Program-made: the position numbers and the translations under genes
Origin: Cristatella mucedo
Taxonomy: Eukaryota > Bryozoa > Phylactolaemata > Cristatellidae
Assembly (NCBI GenBank): GCA_009760855.2
Contig: WPIO01000007.1
Location: forward strand, 8,137,001-8,201,000
Direction of reading: 5' to 3'
DNA length: 64,000 nt
Notes under the pieces: model-generated
Seen by the model: only the letters and a program-made list of their open reading frames with translations
Databases searched by the model: none
What the model was told of the DNA's origin: nothing
Part shown: positions 41,722-52,817 of the stretch, piece by piece
Position numbering within the stretch: the first letter of the stretch is position 1
Layout of the letters: every line of letters begins with the position of its first letter

Positions 41722-42770
41722 TAATAATAATAATAATAATAATGCACTTGATAAAGCGCCCTCAGATAACTCAATCTCTCCCTAGGCGCTTTACATTTGC
41801 TGCAAAGGGAAACGCGATTGAATCGTGAGTAACATCATGCTTGATGAACAACATGAACAACGTGGTTAGGGGTGACATGCACAGGGTCAGCATGCAAGTG
41901 TGGTTAGTGGCAGCATGCACAGTGTCAGCACCCATAAGCACGTGAAGGACGACTCACAGGGACCCACTAAATGCTGTCCTAAATAGGTGTGTTTTTAAGT
42001 TCTTTTTAAATGTTGTCAAGTCAAGGGATGTTCTGGCGCAAGTCGGGAGTGAGTTCCAGGCTTTGGGAGCATACGAACTAAATGCACGGTCTCCAAAGGA
42101 TTTGAGGTTTGTACGAGGTATAGATAAATTGTTGGATTCCGAATAGCGGGTGGTACGATGCTTGGCCTGGTGGGAGAGTAGATCTGAGAGATAGGCTGGA
42201 GCCAAACAATGAAGTGACCTAAAAGTGAGCGACAAAACTTTGAAATCGATCCGTTGCTTGACTGGTAGCCAGTGCAGGTCGGCGAGCAGTGGTGGGACGT
42301 GGCAACTGTGACGTTCACGACAGACAAGCCTAGCTGCAAAGTTTTGCACAAGCTGTAATCGCCTGATTGCACATGCCGGTAGGCCAGCAAGCAGCGAGTT
42401 ACAGAAGTCAAGTCGGGATGTCACAAATGCATGGACCAACTTAGACGTGGTATCCTTATTTAAGCAAGCCCGAATTTTAGCAATGCTATGTAGCTAAAAG
42501 TCGGCAGATTTGATTGTGGAGCTGATGTGGTCATCTGACGAGAGGTCACTTTGGAACATGACACATAGATTTCGAGCTGATTCAATAGGAGATATGCTGG
42601 CAGAGCCAATTTTGAGCTTCAGCCTTTCCAATTTGTGAATCACACTGGGTTTGCCCATAAATAGTAAGTTAGTTTTATCATCGTTTAGTTTTAGAAAATT
42701 TGCTGCCATCCATGTGCGGGTGTCATCAATACATGCAGCAAGTGAGTTGAGAGAATTGCTGAGTCGTGAG
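41722..42770 (-). mobile_element. L2-like LINE, about 1.05 kb, well preserved 3' half
   Basis: ATT tail, hairpin AAAGCGCCCTCAGATAACTC, 3' UTR, then an ORF2 C-terminus open for 161 codons (VHAFVTSRLDFCNSLLAGLP ... TTFKKNLKTHLFRTAFSGSL). Further upstream are DTRTWMAANFLKLNDDKTNLL and GSASISPIESARNLCVMF, with frame breaks. The best conserved protein copy in the window. Confidence 0.93.
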
Positions 42771-42929
42771 CAAATAATTCGTACCTCTTTAAATTTTCCA
42801 CAGAATGTGACTAGGTTCATGTGAAATAAATGCTGCAGTCGTGATACAATATTCTTATTTCTGAGATACTGTAATAACTTACTTCGCATTATATATAAAA
42901 AAGCCCCTGAATCAATTTAGATAGTAGTT

Positions 42930-43393
42930 TTACGCATTCTGGTTTGATGAATTGCCTTCTTTAGCTGAAAGACCCAGAAATAGTAATAATGTTTGCAACT
43001 GGCGCAGGGATTATATCCTGAAAGCACAAGACAAAACATATGCAGCTGGTCGCAAAAAAATGCGAAAGTCCTGATTGGTTTATTAAGTGCTCTCATGCCT
43101 CGCGGTTTAGACTTCGGTCGTGTACCCATAGGAAGCCAAGTCTCCCAGCGGGCTGGTTGTCGACCAAGCAGAAGGCAATCGGGTTGCTAGCGGATAAACT
43201 GGTGGTAAACAACGCCCATTTTGGTGCCGTTCGTTGCTTTGATTCTTAATGAAAAGTCGAGCAGCAGAACTACCATGCCATTCTTCGAAGGCATACCCTA
43301 ATTTCATACTGTATCTGGATATTTTGTCTACCACGTATCTCCAAAACGGTTTGTTGCGTAAGACAGCGTCCGAGAGGGATAACACATGAACGG
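42930..43393 (-). CDS. Candidate 3' exons of an unrecognised gene
   Basis: Two possible exons. 43393-43274 has acceptor CTTGTAG and weak donor GTAGTT and encodes LSDAVLRNKPFWRYVVDKI then SRYSMKLGYAFEEWH. 42964-42930 has the acceptor TTTCTGGGTCTTTCAG and, in the matching phase, ends EGNSSNQNA and stop. The amphipathic, aromatic-rich frame looks coding but I know no family for it. A different phase of the second exon reads LKKAIHQTRMRKTTI and stop. Confidence 0.3.
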
Positions 43394-43442
43394 CTACAAG
43401 CCTTGGGCGAGCAAGTAGAGTGCAGCGTTGGCTGGGACAGGC

Positions 43443-43612
43443 CCCGGGGTCTTAGCTTAAAGGTTAGAAACTCGCGCTTCGCAAACCGGTCGTGGGTTTG
43501 AGCCCTGCTGCAGGTAATTCTTTACTGCCCAATGGCGGCGGCGTGATGGCCGCTGAGGCACTTTTGTCGCTATATAAATGAGACTGTTGAAGCAGCTCAA
43601 TTTTAATTTACT
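43443..43612 (+). mobile_element. SINE-B copy
   Basis: GGTCTTAGCTTAAAGGTTAG head, GGTCGTGGGTTTGAGCCC B box, body with GCTATATAAATGAGACTGTT and an AT-rich end. 200 bp left of the SPIN-like element. Confidence 0.8.
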
Positions 43613-43812
43613 TTACCATTCGAGCTGGAAACTTATTCTGACAGGAGGAAGTGTGCATGTCACTGCTAAGCATTGGGGATAACTAAAGACCAACAAAGCT
43701 GCATCTATACTATCTTACCTTGTCAGGACCATCTCTCCAACTAGCAAGATCGTCATCGGACTTTGGCCGAGATCATCAAAGAGTATCACGATCATACGAC
43801 GTTGATGTAAAG

Positions 43813-43999
43813 CAGCGGTTCTCTACCTGTGGGTCGCGACCCCTTTGAGGGTCGAACGACCCTTTCACAGGAGTCGCACAAGACCATCGGAAAACACGCA
43901 TTTCCACATTTTTCACATAATAATTTTATGGTTAGGGGTCACCACAACGTGAGAAACTGTATTAAAGGGTCGCAGCATTAGGAAGGTTGAGAACCACTG
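43813..43999 (+). mobile_element. SPIN-like hAT MITE, 187 bp, with 8-bp target-site duplication
   Basis: The left end reads CAGCGGTTCTCTACCTGTGG and the right end reads AGGTTGAGAACCACTG, forming imperfect terminal inverted repeats. Flanking 8-mers are ATGTAAAG (43805-43812) and ATGTAAAT (44000-44007), a 7-of-8 duplication with a central TA as expected for a hAT element. Interior blocks (GGGTCGCGACCCC, GGTCGAACGACCC, AAGACCATCGGAAAACAC, GGGGTCACCACAACGTGAG) are those I recall for the non-autonomous SPIN family, which spread horizontally among tetrapods and some invertebrates. There is no transposase inside. Family assignment is by memory of the consensus; related hAT families share parts of the ends. 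Confidence 0.85.
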
Positions 44000-44226
44000 A
44001 TGTAAATGGACTAGAACGCGCCGTTCAACATTCCTCCGCCCTTTGTTTTAAAATAAGGGTTAGCGAAGTTTCCATTTTAAGCAGACTAGAAAGTTGATCC
44101 GCGGGGTTGCTGGGCTACTTAGCGAGATTTCGTCCCTCTGCTACCGGAGTTGGTGCGATTGGCAAGCGAGCAGTCGTACGAAGGGATAGTATCTCTGATC
44201 AGGGAAACTGCTGCTGCAGTTGTCCG

Positions 44227-44295
44227 ATGGTCGGCTTCCGTCTCGCTGGGCGGTATTCCCTTCTATTGCTGACGCTGGCAGCGCTTGCCTTCCAA
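44227..44295 (+). CDS. Candidate signal-peptide first exon, unrecognised gene
   Basis: 23 codons from ATG: MVGFRLAGRYS then LLLLTLAALAFQ, a textbook signal peptide, followed at once by a good donor GTAAGG in phase 0. The intron would begin with a LINE tail at 44,312. A possible next exon with acceptor TTTTAATCGCAG at 45,664 stops after about 23 codons, so I cannot extend it with confidence. Confidence 0.3.
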
Positions 44296-44309
44296 GTAAG
44301 GGTACGAGT

Positions 44310-44410
44310 TATAATAATAATAATAATAATAATACATTTGAATTGCACCATTAGAGAACTGAATCTTTTTCTAGTCACTTTACGGATGCTGCTGCTGCAA
44401 AGAAAGATGA
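44310..44410 (-). mobile_element. L2-like LINE 3' end, short insertion
   Basis: ATT tail, degenerate hairpin (GCACCATTAGAGAACTGAAT) and a few bases of 3' UTR. Confidence 0.75.
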
Positions 44411-44599
44411 TGCTGTAAGAGTTGGCATACTACGTGTAGTTATTTAGGCGGCACTTCCTGTACGTTTGGATGCAGCAGTGCTGCTGCTGTTCCTTCCATT
44501 TCGCGATATAAGGCGTTCATTTATGTCTGCTACGTCCAAAGAGGTACTGATGTCGTCTCGTAGTTTTAGTAAGGAGGAGTCAGGATCCGATAATAAAAA

Positions 44600-45020
44600 T
44601 AATAATCATAGGTCGCTTTTGTAGTGCCCTAAGAGAACTAAAGCTCTATCCTTACCGTTTGCAGCACGCTGAAAGCTAATCAATACGCAAAAGGTTAGGG
44701 ACGTGCAGAGCATCAATAATGCAAAGGCGCAACAAGGACTACGCTTGGGCCAGCATTGTAAAAGAAACCTGAAGACGCTCTTGAATCATGCATATACGCG
44801 CACCCGCAGCACTGTCAAAGAAACAAGACGAGTTCACTAAGGCGAAGGAAAAACTAACCGGAATAAGTCTGTCTTGAATCGAGACTTCAAAACAGTGAAG
44901 TCATTGCTGGCAGCGACCGCAGGGGGAGAGCTAGTTCCACAGTTTCGGTGAACACTAACTGAAGGCTCGATGGCCAAACGATTTCAATTTAGTGCGAGGG
45001 TCGGCGAGATGACTAGATGC
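44600..45020 (-). mobile_element. LINE 3' end, second subfamily
   Basis: AGTGCCCTAAGAGAACTAAA hairpin half, then blocks shared with 18,425-18,890. Read on the minus strand it decodes ELAPPAVAASNDFTVLKSRF then KTDLFRL, the ORF2 end. Confidence 0.7.
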
Positions 45021-45836
45021 CGAGGAGCGGGCGATGCGAGAGCACTTGACTGGAGGAGCCCGTCTCTCCTGTACCGCAGACCGTAGCCGTCGTGGAGTTC
45101 CCTGGAGGCTCAATGCCCACTCAGTACAGTCCGATATTAAAGGACCACTCTTAAACGTGCATGCTGCACCGCTGAAGGCAGTCTTGACCCGATCCTATAC
45201 ATTTGTCCTCGGATGTTCTTGAGTTCTAGTCGGGTACATAGCTAGAATCGTCTGGGCAGAATAGCTGGGTCGTCCGTGCAGCTTAGCAGTGTCCCGACGA
45301 GCCTACCGGACCAGACTCGAAGGGATCCGAGAAATAATCCGAGATCCGGAAATATTCTAGACAAGTCAGTGCTGTCAATTTTAAACGCCTCTGAGCAGCC
45401 TAACTGGGCCTGTTCAACCGGTATCGACCGAGCAGATTTGGACTGCTGCAATTACAGCTATTCTAGGGGAGGGCTGAGTGGAGGGGGGGGGGTTCAGCCA
45501 AGTCTTTGTCCTCGAATCTGACATCGAGCGTAGCGCGAGCGCTCTAGCGCCTAGCTGCAGCAGCAGGCCAGGCAGCTGACATGCAGCTCGAGCTTCGGGC
45601 GCCTTCAGCCCTCCACACGCAGACGATGCACAGGCCTGGTAGCTGACACGTGCTTTTAATCGCAGGCGGCGCCGGACTGCGGTCGAAGTTTGACTTGCTC
45701 GCTGCTGACTATCGCCTGGTCTACATATGTCGACTAACCACGTTTTGTTCCGACATTGTTTGGCCATCTAGCAGGCGGAAGTGTAGCTGCAGCTGCATTG
45801 CTCGCCCTGCGCTCTTGGCCTCTCACAATTTGTTAA

Positions 45837-46178
45837 AATAATACATTTGATATGGCGCCCTCAGAGAACTCAAATCTCTTTCTAGGCGCTTTGCATTGAC
45901 TGCAAAGGAAGCACGATCGAATGGTTAGTGGTAGCATGCTAGGTAAACAACAAGAATAACCTGGTTAGGGGTGAAATGTACAGGGTCAGCCTGCAAGAAG
46001 TAGGATTATTGGCAGCAAGCGTAGTGTCAGAACGCATAAGCGCGTACAGGTCGACTCACGGGGACCCACTAAATGCTGCGATAAATAGGTGCGTTTTGAG
46101 TTTCTTTTTAAATGTGGTCAAGTCAGGAGGTATCGTGACGCAAGTCGGAAGTGAGTTCCAGGCTTTGGGAGCATTTTA
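45837..46178 (-). mobile_element. L2-like LINE 3' end
   Basis: Tail reduced, hairpin GGCGCCCTCAGAGAACTC ... CTAGGCGCTTT, full 3' UTR and the start of the ORF2 C-terminus. Confidence 0.85.
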
Positions 46179-46179
46179 G

Positions 46180-47100
46180 GTCAGGTCGACGGGTGAAGTT
46201 GGCTCGCCAAATCGTACATTGCATTGCGCATTATAATCGACGATGAGCAGAGTACAGCTAGCTACTCAAGGATTTGGCTCGCAACGTCGCCTGCAAACAG
46301 TGCCCCGAGCTGGGCGCAACCGTCGGGGGGAGAGCCCCGACCGAAACCTGAGAGGGGCAGTTCCGGGCAGGCGGGCACTGGGGCGTCCATTGGCAAGCCT
46401 GTGGTGGTGATTTATAGCGAGCGTCCGTTCGGCTAGCCGCAGACCGCAGCAGCAGCCAGGAGGCGGAAAGGTTGGCTTTTCCTGCGGTAGGTACCCTCAC
46501 TTCGCCGCCGAGCTCCAGCCCGGGGTGGGCCCGGATAGCGTTGGTTAGTGACGTCACCGGCATCGGCAGTGGCTCCAGTAGCTCCCGGCTTTACAATTGG
46601 CGTCCGTAGAGCTAAAAGACCCGATATTTACAATGTGCGTCTGCTGTTACAAGGAATTTCAGATGCGCATGGAATGCGTCGAGCGAGAGTCTCGCCTGCC
46701 TGTTCGCTCGTTCTGCGAAGCATGAAATGATCTTTTTTTTTTTTATTCCCGACTGGCGAACGAAAGCCGCGAAGCTTTTTCGATAGCGAGGTAACTGTCG
46801 ACCTCAACGACCTCACGCAAAGGTTAGCTGCGTTGTGGTGCTTGTCTTAAATGGCGGCGGCGGCCTTGGCCGCCGTCGCGCTCGCTCGCAGTGGGCGATA
46901 GCGACTTGCACGTCGCAGGATTCGAGCCCGCAGCGAGTGGTCGTGCGAAGTGCACGTCCCTAACCGTCCCTCCCGGGTTAAGAACCAGGGGCAAAAACAA
47001 TGTCACGCTCCATAGGAACCTTCCTCCCCCTGCAGCTGAAGAGCTTTCCTGCCGGATCATTCGTTATAGCAGCCTCTACGATAAAGTAGCTCTAAGATAG
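46180..47100. other. CpG-rich intergenic stretch
   Basis: GC-rich with many short ORFs in several frames, none with motif support. A B-box-like GGCTCGAATCCTGC reads on the minus strand near 46,920. Confidence 0.35.
46501..46563 (-). CDS. Weak candidate first exon (21 codons)
   Basis: ATG at 46563 opens MPVTSLTNAIRAHPGLELGG and ends at a good donor GTGAGG in phase 0, in a CpG-rich stretch. No downstream exon confirmed, though the unrecognised exons at 43,393-42,930 lie on the same strand. A TGACGTCA at 46549-46556 falls inside the reading frame. Confidence 0.18.
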
Positions 47101-47104
47101 AACC

Positions 47105-47245
47105 ACTTCTCCCAGCTGGTCAGGCCTAATGATTCAGGTGTTCCCACCCGACCAAGGTCTGGCCGAAGTCGTAGGCTCGAGCCATGTGGAAGGTGTGAAG
47201 CGCCTGAATAGAGATTAAGTTCTCTTAAGGGGCTATGCCTTGAAT
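47105..47245 (+). mobile_element. SINE-A copy
   Basis: CAGCTGGTCAGGCCTAATGA head, GTAGGCTCGAGCC B box, AAGCGCCTGAATAGAGATTA ... CTCTTAAGGGGCTAT tail. Confidence 0.82.
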
Positions 47246-47964
47246 TGCTACCTATATTTTCCCAGCAAAAGCGGGCGGAGATCAGCGGCGCCATCTCAAA
47301 GCATGGAAGGTACGTGGCGGCTTATGTGCGGCGATGTCCAGAAGTAATTTAGAAATCTCCGGCGCAAAACATTTGCGACGGCGCTGAGGGCGGATAGACT
47401 CATAATGCGTGCGAGCTGTTAGCGAGCAACGGGCTTTCCAACGCGGCCCAAAAAAGTCTATTCCTCGATACAAAGAACATGGATCGAACTCTCAATCTCT
47501 CTGACGCTGCAGCACCGCGATTTGGCTGTAGCTGCGAGCTATTTGCACTGCCAGCACACTCGGGCGTTGAGCTGCGTTTTAATTCACAGCTGTAGACTTT
47601 GACAGAGAAGCTGACTCATCGCGGCGGCTGTATGGGTAGTTAAAGTATCTAGACGCAGCGACGAAAGAAAACAGAGACAATTGGACGTACAGGTACAGGT
47701 ACGCATACGGTAACGTATTGTACAAACGCACACACACTCGCGCGTGGGCGAACACACATATATACATATATATGCAATGTAATAAACAATGCAATATATA
47801 TAAATATCTATAAGTAATAATAACGAGTCATTGGCATAATGCCCAAAGAGAAGCAACTCTCTTTTCAGGCACTTTGCATGCGAAAATTCCGTGTGCTTAG
47901 CTGCAGAGTTGTGCACCAACTGTTAGCGCCGTTTTGCACAAATGCACAGCGCAGCATTGATATA

Positions 47965-48745
47965 GATGATAATGATAATGCACTTGATAAAGTGCCCTCA
48001 GATAACTCGATCTCTTTCTAGGCGATTTGCAATCGCTGCAAAGGGAAACTCGATTGAATTGTGAGTAATATCATGCTTGATAAACAACATGAAGAACATG
48101 GTTAGGGGTGACAAGCACAGGGTCAGCTTGCAAGTGTGGTTAGTGGCAGCATGCACAGTGTCAGCACGCATAAGCACATCAAGGACGAATCACAGGGACC
48201 CACTAAATGCTGTCCTAAATAGGTGTGTTTTTAAGTTCCTTTTAAATGTGGTCAGGTCAGGGGATGTTCTGACGCAGGTCGGGAGGCAGTTCCAGGCTTT
48301 GGGAGCATACGAACTAAATGCACGGTCTCCAAAGGATTTGAGGTTTGTACGAGGTATTTCTAGACTGTTGGATTCCGAAAAGCGGGTGGTACGATGCTTG
48401 GCCTGACGGGGGAGTATGTCGGAGAGATAGGCTGGAGCCATAGAATGAAGGGACCTAAAAGTGAGCGACAAGACCTTGAAGTCAATCCGTTGCTTGACTT
48501 GGAGCCAGTGCAGGTCGGCGAGAGGTGGTGTAATGTGGCAACTGCGATGCTCACGACAGACAAGCCTAGCTGCGGGGTTTTGCACCAGCGGCAATCGCCT
48601 GATCGCACATGCCGGTAGGCCAGTAAGCAGTACTTGCAGAAGTCGAGATGGGACGTCACAAATGCATGGACCAACTTGGACGTGGTATTCTTATCTAAAC
48701 AAGCCCGAATTTTAGCAATATTATAAAGCTGAAAATAGGCAGATA
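47965..48745 (-). mobile_element. L2-like LINE, 0.78 kb
   Basis: Hairpin AAAGTGCCCTCAGATAACTC, 3' UTR, then ORF2 C-terminus open for 134 codons (KAWNCLPTCVRTSPDLTTFK ...). It stops abruptly at the 10-bp tandem array. Confidence 0.92.
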
Positions 48746-48839
48746 TCCTCTAATCCTCTAATATCCTCTAATATCCTCTAATATCCTCTAATATCCTCTA
48801 ATATCCTCTAATATCCTCTAATATCCTCTAATCCTCTAA
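48744..48839 (+). repeat. 10-bp minisatellite (ATATCCTCTA)
   Basis: About nine units of ATATCCTCTA, with shortened units at each end. It starts exactly where the antisense LINE is truncated. Confidence 0.95.
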
Positions 48840-49153
48840 AGGGATACCCAGTGATAATAATATAACGCCTAAGGCTCGGCGGAGTAGGCTTAACCTGCCG
48901 CTTACCAAGGGGCGTAACCTAGCGCCTAATGCCGTTCGGTACGCGTCTCTGCGAAATAAGCAGGCCGCCACGAAACGAGCGTTTCTAGCGCTGACCTACT
49001 CACCGTTACTAAAGGGGTCGTGAGTCCGCGGCGTGAATTGGAATGCGAGACGCACAAATTGGGGATTTTACTGAGCTTTATTTGCAAGCGAACAAAGTCG
49101 CCGCGTGTCTAGCTCAGTTTTATCTCCACACTCCTCGCAGGCTCTCAACAGCA

Positions 49154-49490
49154 CAAGCACTCTTGTGGAGGGAATACGTCCCCGCACTTAGGCTACCTAA
49201 GTCAATTATGGGGAACGACCCAAATGAGACGAGGAGCCCGAACCGGAGCCTAGACCCTGACCGGAGAACTAGGGCTCCGCTTCCACCTTATGGCAGGAAT
49301 ACCTCATGCACTACACCAACCACTCTTGCGGAGGAAACGCGTCTCCACACTTAGGCTACTTACGTCTCTAGTGGGCACGACCCAAGTAGACGGAGCCCGA
49401 ATCGGAGCCTAGACCCTGACTGGAGAACTAGGGCTCCGCTTCCACCTTACGGCAGGAATACCTCACACGTTACAACGAGCACTCTTGGCG
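49154..49490 (+). repeat. About 160-bp tandem repeat, two copies and a partial third
   Basis: Units begin at AGCACTCTTGTGGAG (about 49,156), ACCACTCTTGCGGAG (about 49,319) and AGCACTCTTGGCGAG (about 49,478). They share the block GGAGCCTAGACCCTGAC and GGAGAACTAGGGCTCCGCTT. ORFs here span repeat units and are not supported as genes. Confidence 0.85.
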
Positions 49491-49759
49491 AGACCGCGTG
49501 CACGCGCGAACACACGAAACACAGAAGAAACACAAAAATGCGAGCTGGAGCGCTATACGACCGTATTCGGCGGCGTCCACCGAATCATCCTGGCGTTGTC
49601 TCGTCCTGTTCCTCAATCGCCGGCGAACAGCCCGCCCTCCTCCCTCGCTTTCAGAGAAACGAGTCCGGAAACTACCGGCGACGGCGTCGAGACGGAGCCG
49701 AAGATGAAGAAAAGGCCCCACGAGCGTCGCCCTATCATTATATAACTAGCTGGGCAATG

Positions 49760-50015
49760 GGGTTGATAACCCAGCCAACATCAATCACCTCAGCGACCTC
49801 TGCGTCCCCTTGCTCACAGCTCGAGAACGCAGATGCTCTTCACCCACTTCTTTTGTTCTCACGAAAACCGTCCAGCAAATCTAGAATGGCTGGCGGCGAC
49901 ATCGACCTTGGGCAAGCGTTACCCTATTCTCAAATTGCTTGCAGGAACTAAAGGGCTGACACTCCAGCCAATATCAATCACCTCAGCGACCTCTGCGTCC
50001 CCTTGCTCTAGGACA
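49760..50015 (+). repeat. Direct repeat of about 57 bp spaced 192 bp
   Basis: CAGCCAA(C/T)ATCAATCACC followed by TCAGCGACCTCTGCGTCCCC occurs at about 49,763 and 49,955. Confidence 0.85.
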
Positions 50016-50099
50016 GAGGTGTTTTCCTGCTGAGCAATTTTCATGCACTCTAAAACTGAGTCAGGCCGGCGCTATGCTACAATAAGAGCGACACGCCGT

Positions 50100-51830
50100 C
50101 TCATCATCGTGACTCGAGTCCACAATCTCATGAACCAGAGGCGAGATTCATACCAACGTAGCCATTTCAACTGACATTCAAAGGGTAACGATTCCATCCA
50201 ATGTGAGAGCTACTGCTGACTGATGCGGACTGCTGATTGCATGCATAGGGCGCTTTAATAACGCTGTGCCAAATCTGAGATGTGTGGATACGTACCGTTT
50301 GGTCTGACACGTAGCGCTTCGAGGCTGTCCGCCCCAGCGGAACCGTAGCTCGAGTTGTCACAAGCTCTAATTTAACACCTTAACTGATCGATCGCTACTT
50401 AAAGGGAATTCTCACGCGCGGAGGGCACTCTTGAATGCAGACGCCAGTGGTGAGCTCACTTTTGCTCTCGAATGCAGACGCCAGTGGTGAGTTTACTTTT
50501 TCCAGGTGGCATTTAGCCGGCCGTGCTAAGGCCGCATGCTTTGAGCCATCAGTCAGCGGAGCAGCGGCAAATGCTATCTTCCGTGCCTTAAGTGAGAATG
50601 CCAGGCGACGCAACTCACTCGCCAGTTTTCCTTGGAGCTTCCAATGAAGAGGACCAGCGCTGGAGGAAAGCGAAAAGTGAGATCTCCGACAATCATCCCA
50701 GAGGCATTATTTTTTAGGCTGCTTGCACACTCGCCGGCAACACGGAAAGTCGTACGTTTGGGAAAGAAGCTCTAAACCCGCGTACTTCTTCAATCTTTGC
50801 GATGCATAGGTGGCGTCACCTTGTCTTTATGTGTAATCGTACGCGAGTAGTGATTTTTGTGCGCTGCTATATTTACGGACTCTAAATCGAATGCCAAGTA
50901 ACTGGTCGCGCCGTCTCGGCGATCTCGCATTTTCAGCTTCATTTCCATCTCGCAATCAGCTCTCGCCGTCTCGGCGAGAGCTGATTCCCCTCCAGGGTGT
51001 GTGTGTGTGGTGCTGTAAATAGCTGCTACACTTCACCAGGGAAGCTAGTCTTACGAAGGAGATACAATGGCATCTATGAAATATCAAGCCGACGACCTTG
51101 CTGCTTTACACAGTATATCAAGCCATTGCCTCGTGCAAACTTTAGGAGCTCCTAGGTTACGGGTACCTTGGTCTCGCTGCTACGGCAGCACTGGCGAAAG
51201 AATTGACTCGGCAAGCCGGATTTGCAGGAGCCAATTTATCGTCAACTCGTGCAAATCACTGCTGCTAGGTATGGCTAACTTTGGCTGCTGCAAATCGCTG
51301 CAGAGACTTGGCCAAATTTCGCCACCAGGGCAAGGCAGTCCAAGTCCTCACAGCCGAGAGTCATCTTTTAGGTCAACATGTCAGCAGCGTCGGTCTCCTC
51401 TGAGCTTGAGCGCCCGAAACGAAGACGAAGATCTAACGTGAGCGTGCTGTTTGTTTGCTAATTTTGAGTCGCGCTTATCGCGCCTCCGACGGGTAGTGCC
51501 AACGTCGCTCGCTAAATTGGCGGGAATTAATTTTATGCGTGTTCTCCAACAATGCTGTGACCCTAGTCGCCCACGGTTGCCTGCCGTCATTAGATTGCAA
51601 CGTCTGTTGGCATAGGTTGAGCGACCTCGGGTGGTGGGAAAAAAAGCACATCGTGAGAAGCGCCAAGGCAGCAAAAGGTCAATGCAGCCACCTGGCATCC
51701 ACCGTGCGCCGAGGGTGGTCCTCGTAATAGACCGAGTGTTCGCCGATTCACTGGTCCCTCGCGATTCGGTCAACGATGATGGGGGGGAGTTAAGCCCAAA
51801 CAGAGAGGGCAAGGATCGACAGAGCCAGTA
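50100..51830. other. Intergenic, no supported gene
   Basis: A small direct repeat GAATGCAGACGCCAGTGGTGAG occurs near 50,431 and 50,470. A plus-strand ORF from ATG 51067 (124 codons, starting MASMKYQADDLAALHSISSH) has a fair Kozak context but no recognised domain. No RNA gene seen. Confidence 0.35.
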
Positions 51831-51831
51831 T

Positions 51832-51945
51832 TATTCAGTTGTCTAACGCCCTAAGAGAACTTAATCTCTATTCAGGCAGCGCTCGAGCCTGCGACCGCGG
51901 TCGTCAAAGGCAAACACATTACTCGGAGGCCAAATCGGTTTTCGC
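51832..51945 (-). mobile_element. SINE-A copy
   Basis: CGCCCTAAGAGAACTTAATC tail and antisense B box (GCTCGAGCCTGCGACC). Confidence 0.7.
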
Positions 51946-52269
51946 ACCAGCATTTTCCTAAAGCCACACCCGAGGGTTGCTTTACTAGGCTGTGAAACTC
52001 ACTTCCACAATTCTTTCGCAACGGCATATACTCGTCTGCTGCCGACTGCGGTATATCCTTTCCAGCCGTCCTGAGCTGCTACTTCCATGCTACTCACTAG
52101 CCCAACTTCTCTCCTGACTCTGCTATGCTTTTCATTTTCTCTCTGTTTTTGGCTACCGCATGTGTACCGAAAGCCGTTTAGGTTTTGAGTAGGCTGTGGA
52201 AAATTCTCCTGAATAACGCCCACATTGTCTTTGTGGCTTTGTAGAGTTACAGACGGAGATACACTAGTA

Positions 52270-52812
52270 GTGCATAGGTTTGTCTGTCGTGAGCGTAGAA
52301 ATTGCTGCATCACATTTTGCCGACCTGCACTAGCTTCCAGTCAAGCAGCTTATCGACTTCAAGGTTCTGTCACTTACTTTTAGGTCCCTAGCATTCTCTG
52401 GCTTGAGCCCACCGATCAGAACTACTTCCCAACCAGGCTAGGCATCGTGCCACTCGCTTTTCTGAATCAAATCGGTTAGCTATATCTCACACAAACCTCA
52501 AATCCTTTGGAGACCGTATCTTCAGTTCGTATGCTCCCAAAGCCTGGAACTCACTCGAACTGACGCCATGTCCCGACTTGACGACATTTAAAAAGAAGCT
52601 GAAAACGCTCCTGTTTTTGACATCATTTGGTGGGTCCTTGTGATTTGTCCTTAGATGTGCTTATGCGTGTAGACACTGTGCATGCCTCCCTAACCATGTT
52701 ATGCTTGTTGACAGTGTGCATGTTAGCACTAACCACTTGATCACTCTTCCTTTACAGCATATGTAAATTGCCTTGACCGCCTAGACAGAAACTAAGCTCT
52801 TCTAAAATTGAC
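52270..52812 (+). mobile_element. L2-like LINE 3' half
   Basis: ORF2 C-terminus with stops, 3' UTR; the final hairpin is broken off at CTAAGCTCTTCTAAAATTG. Confidence 0.78.
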
Positions 52813-52817
52813 ACAAT

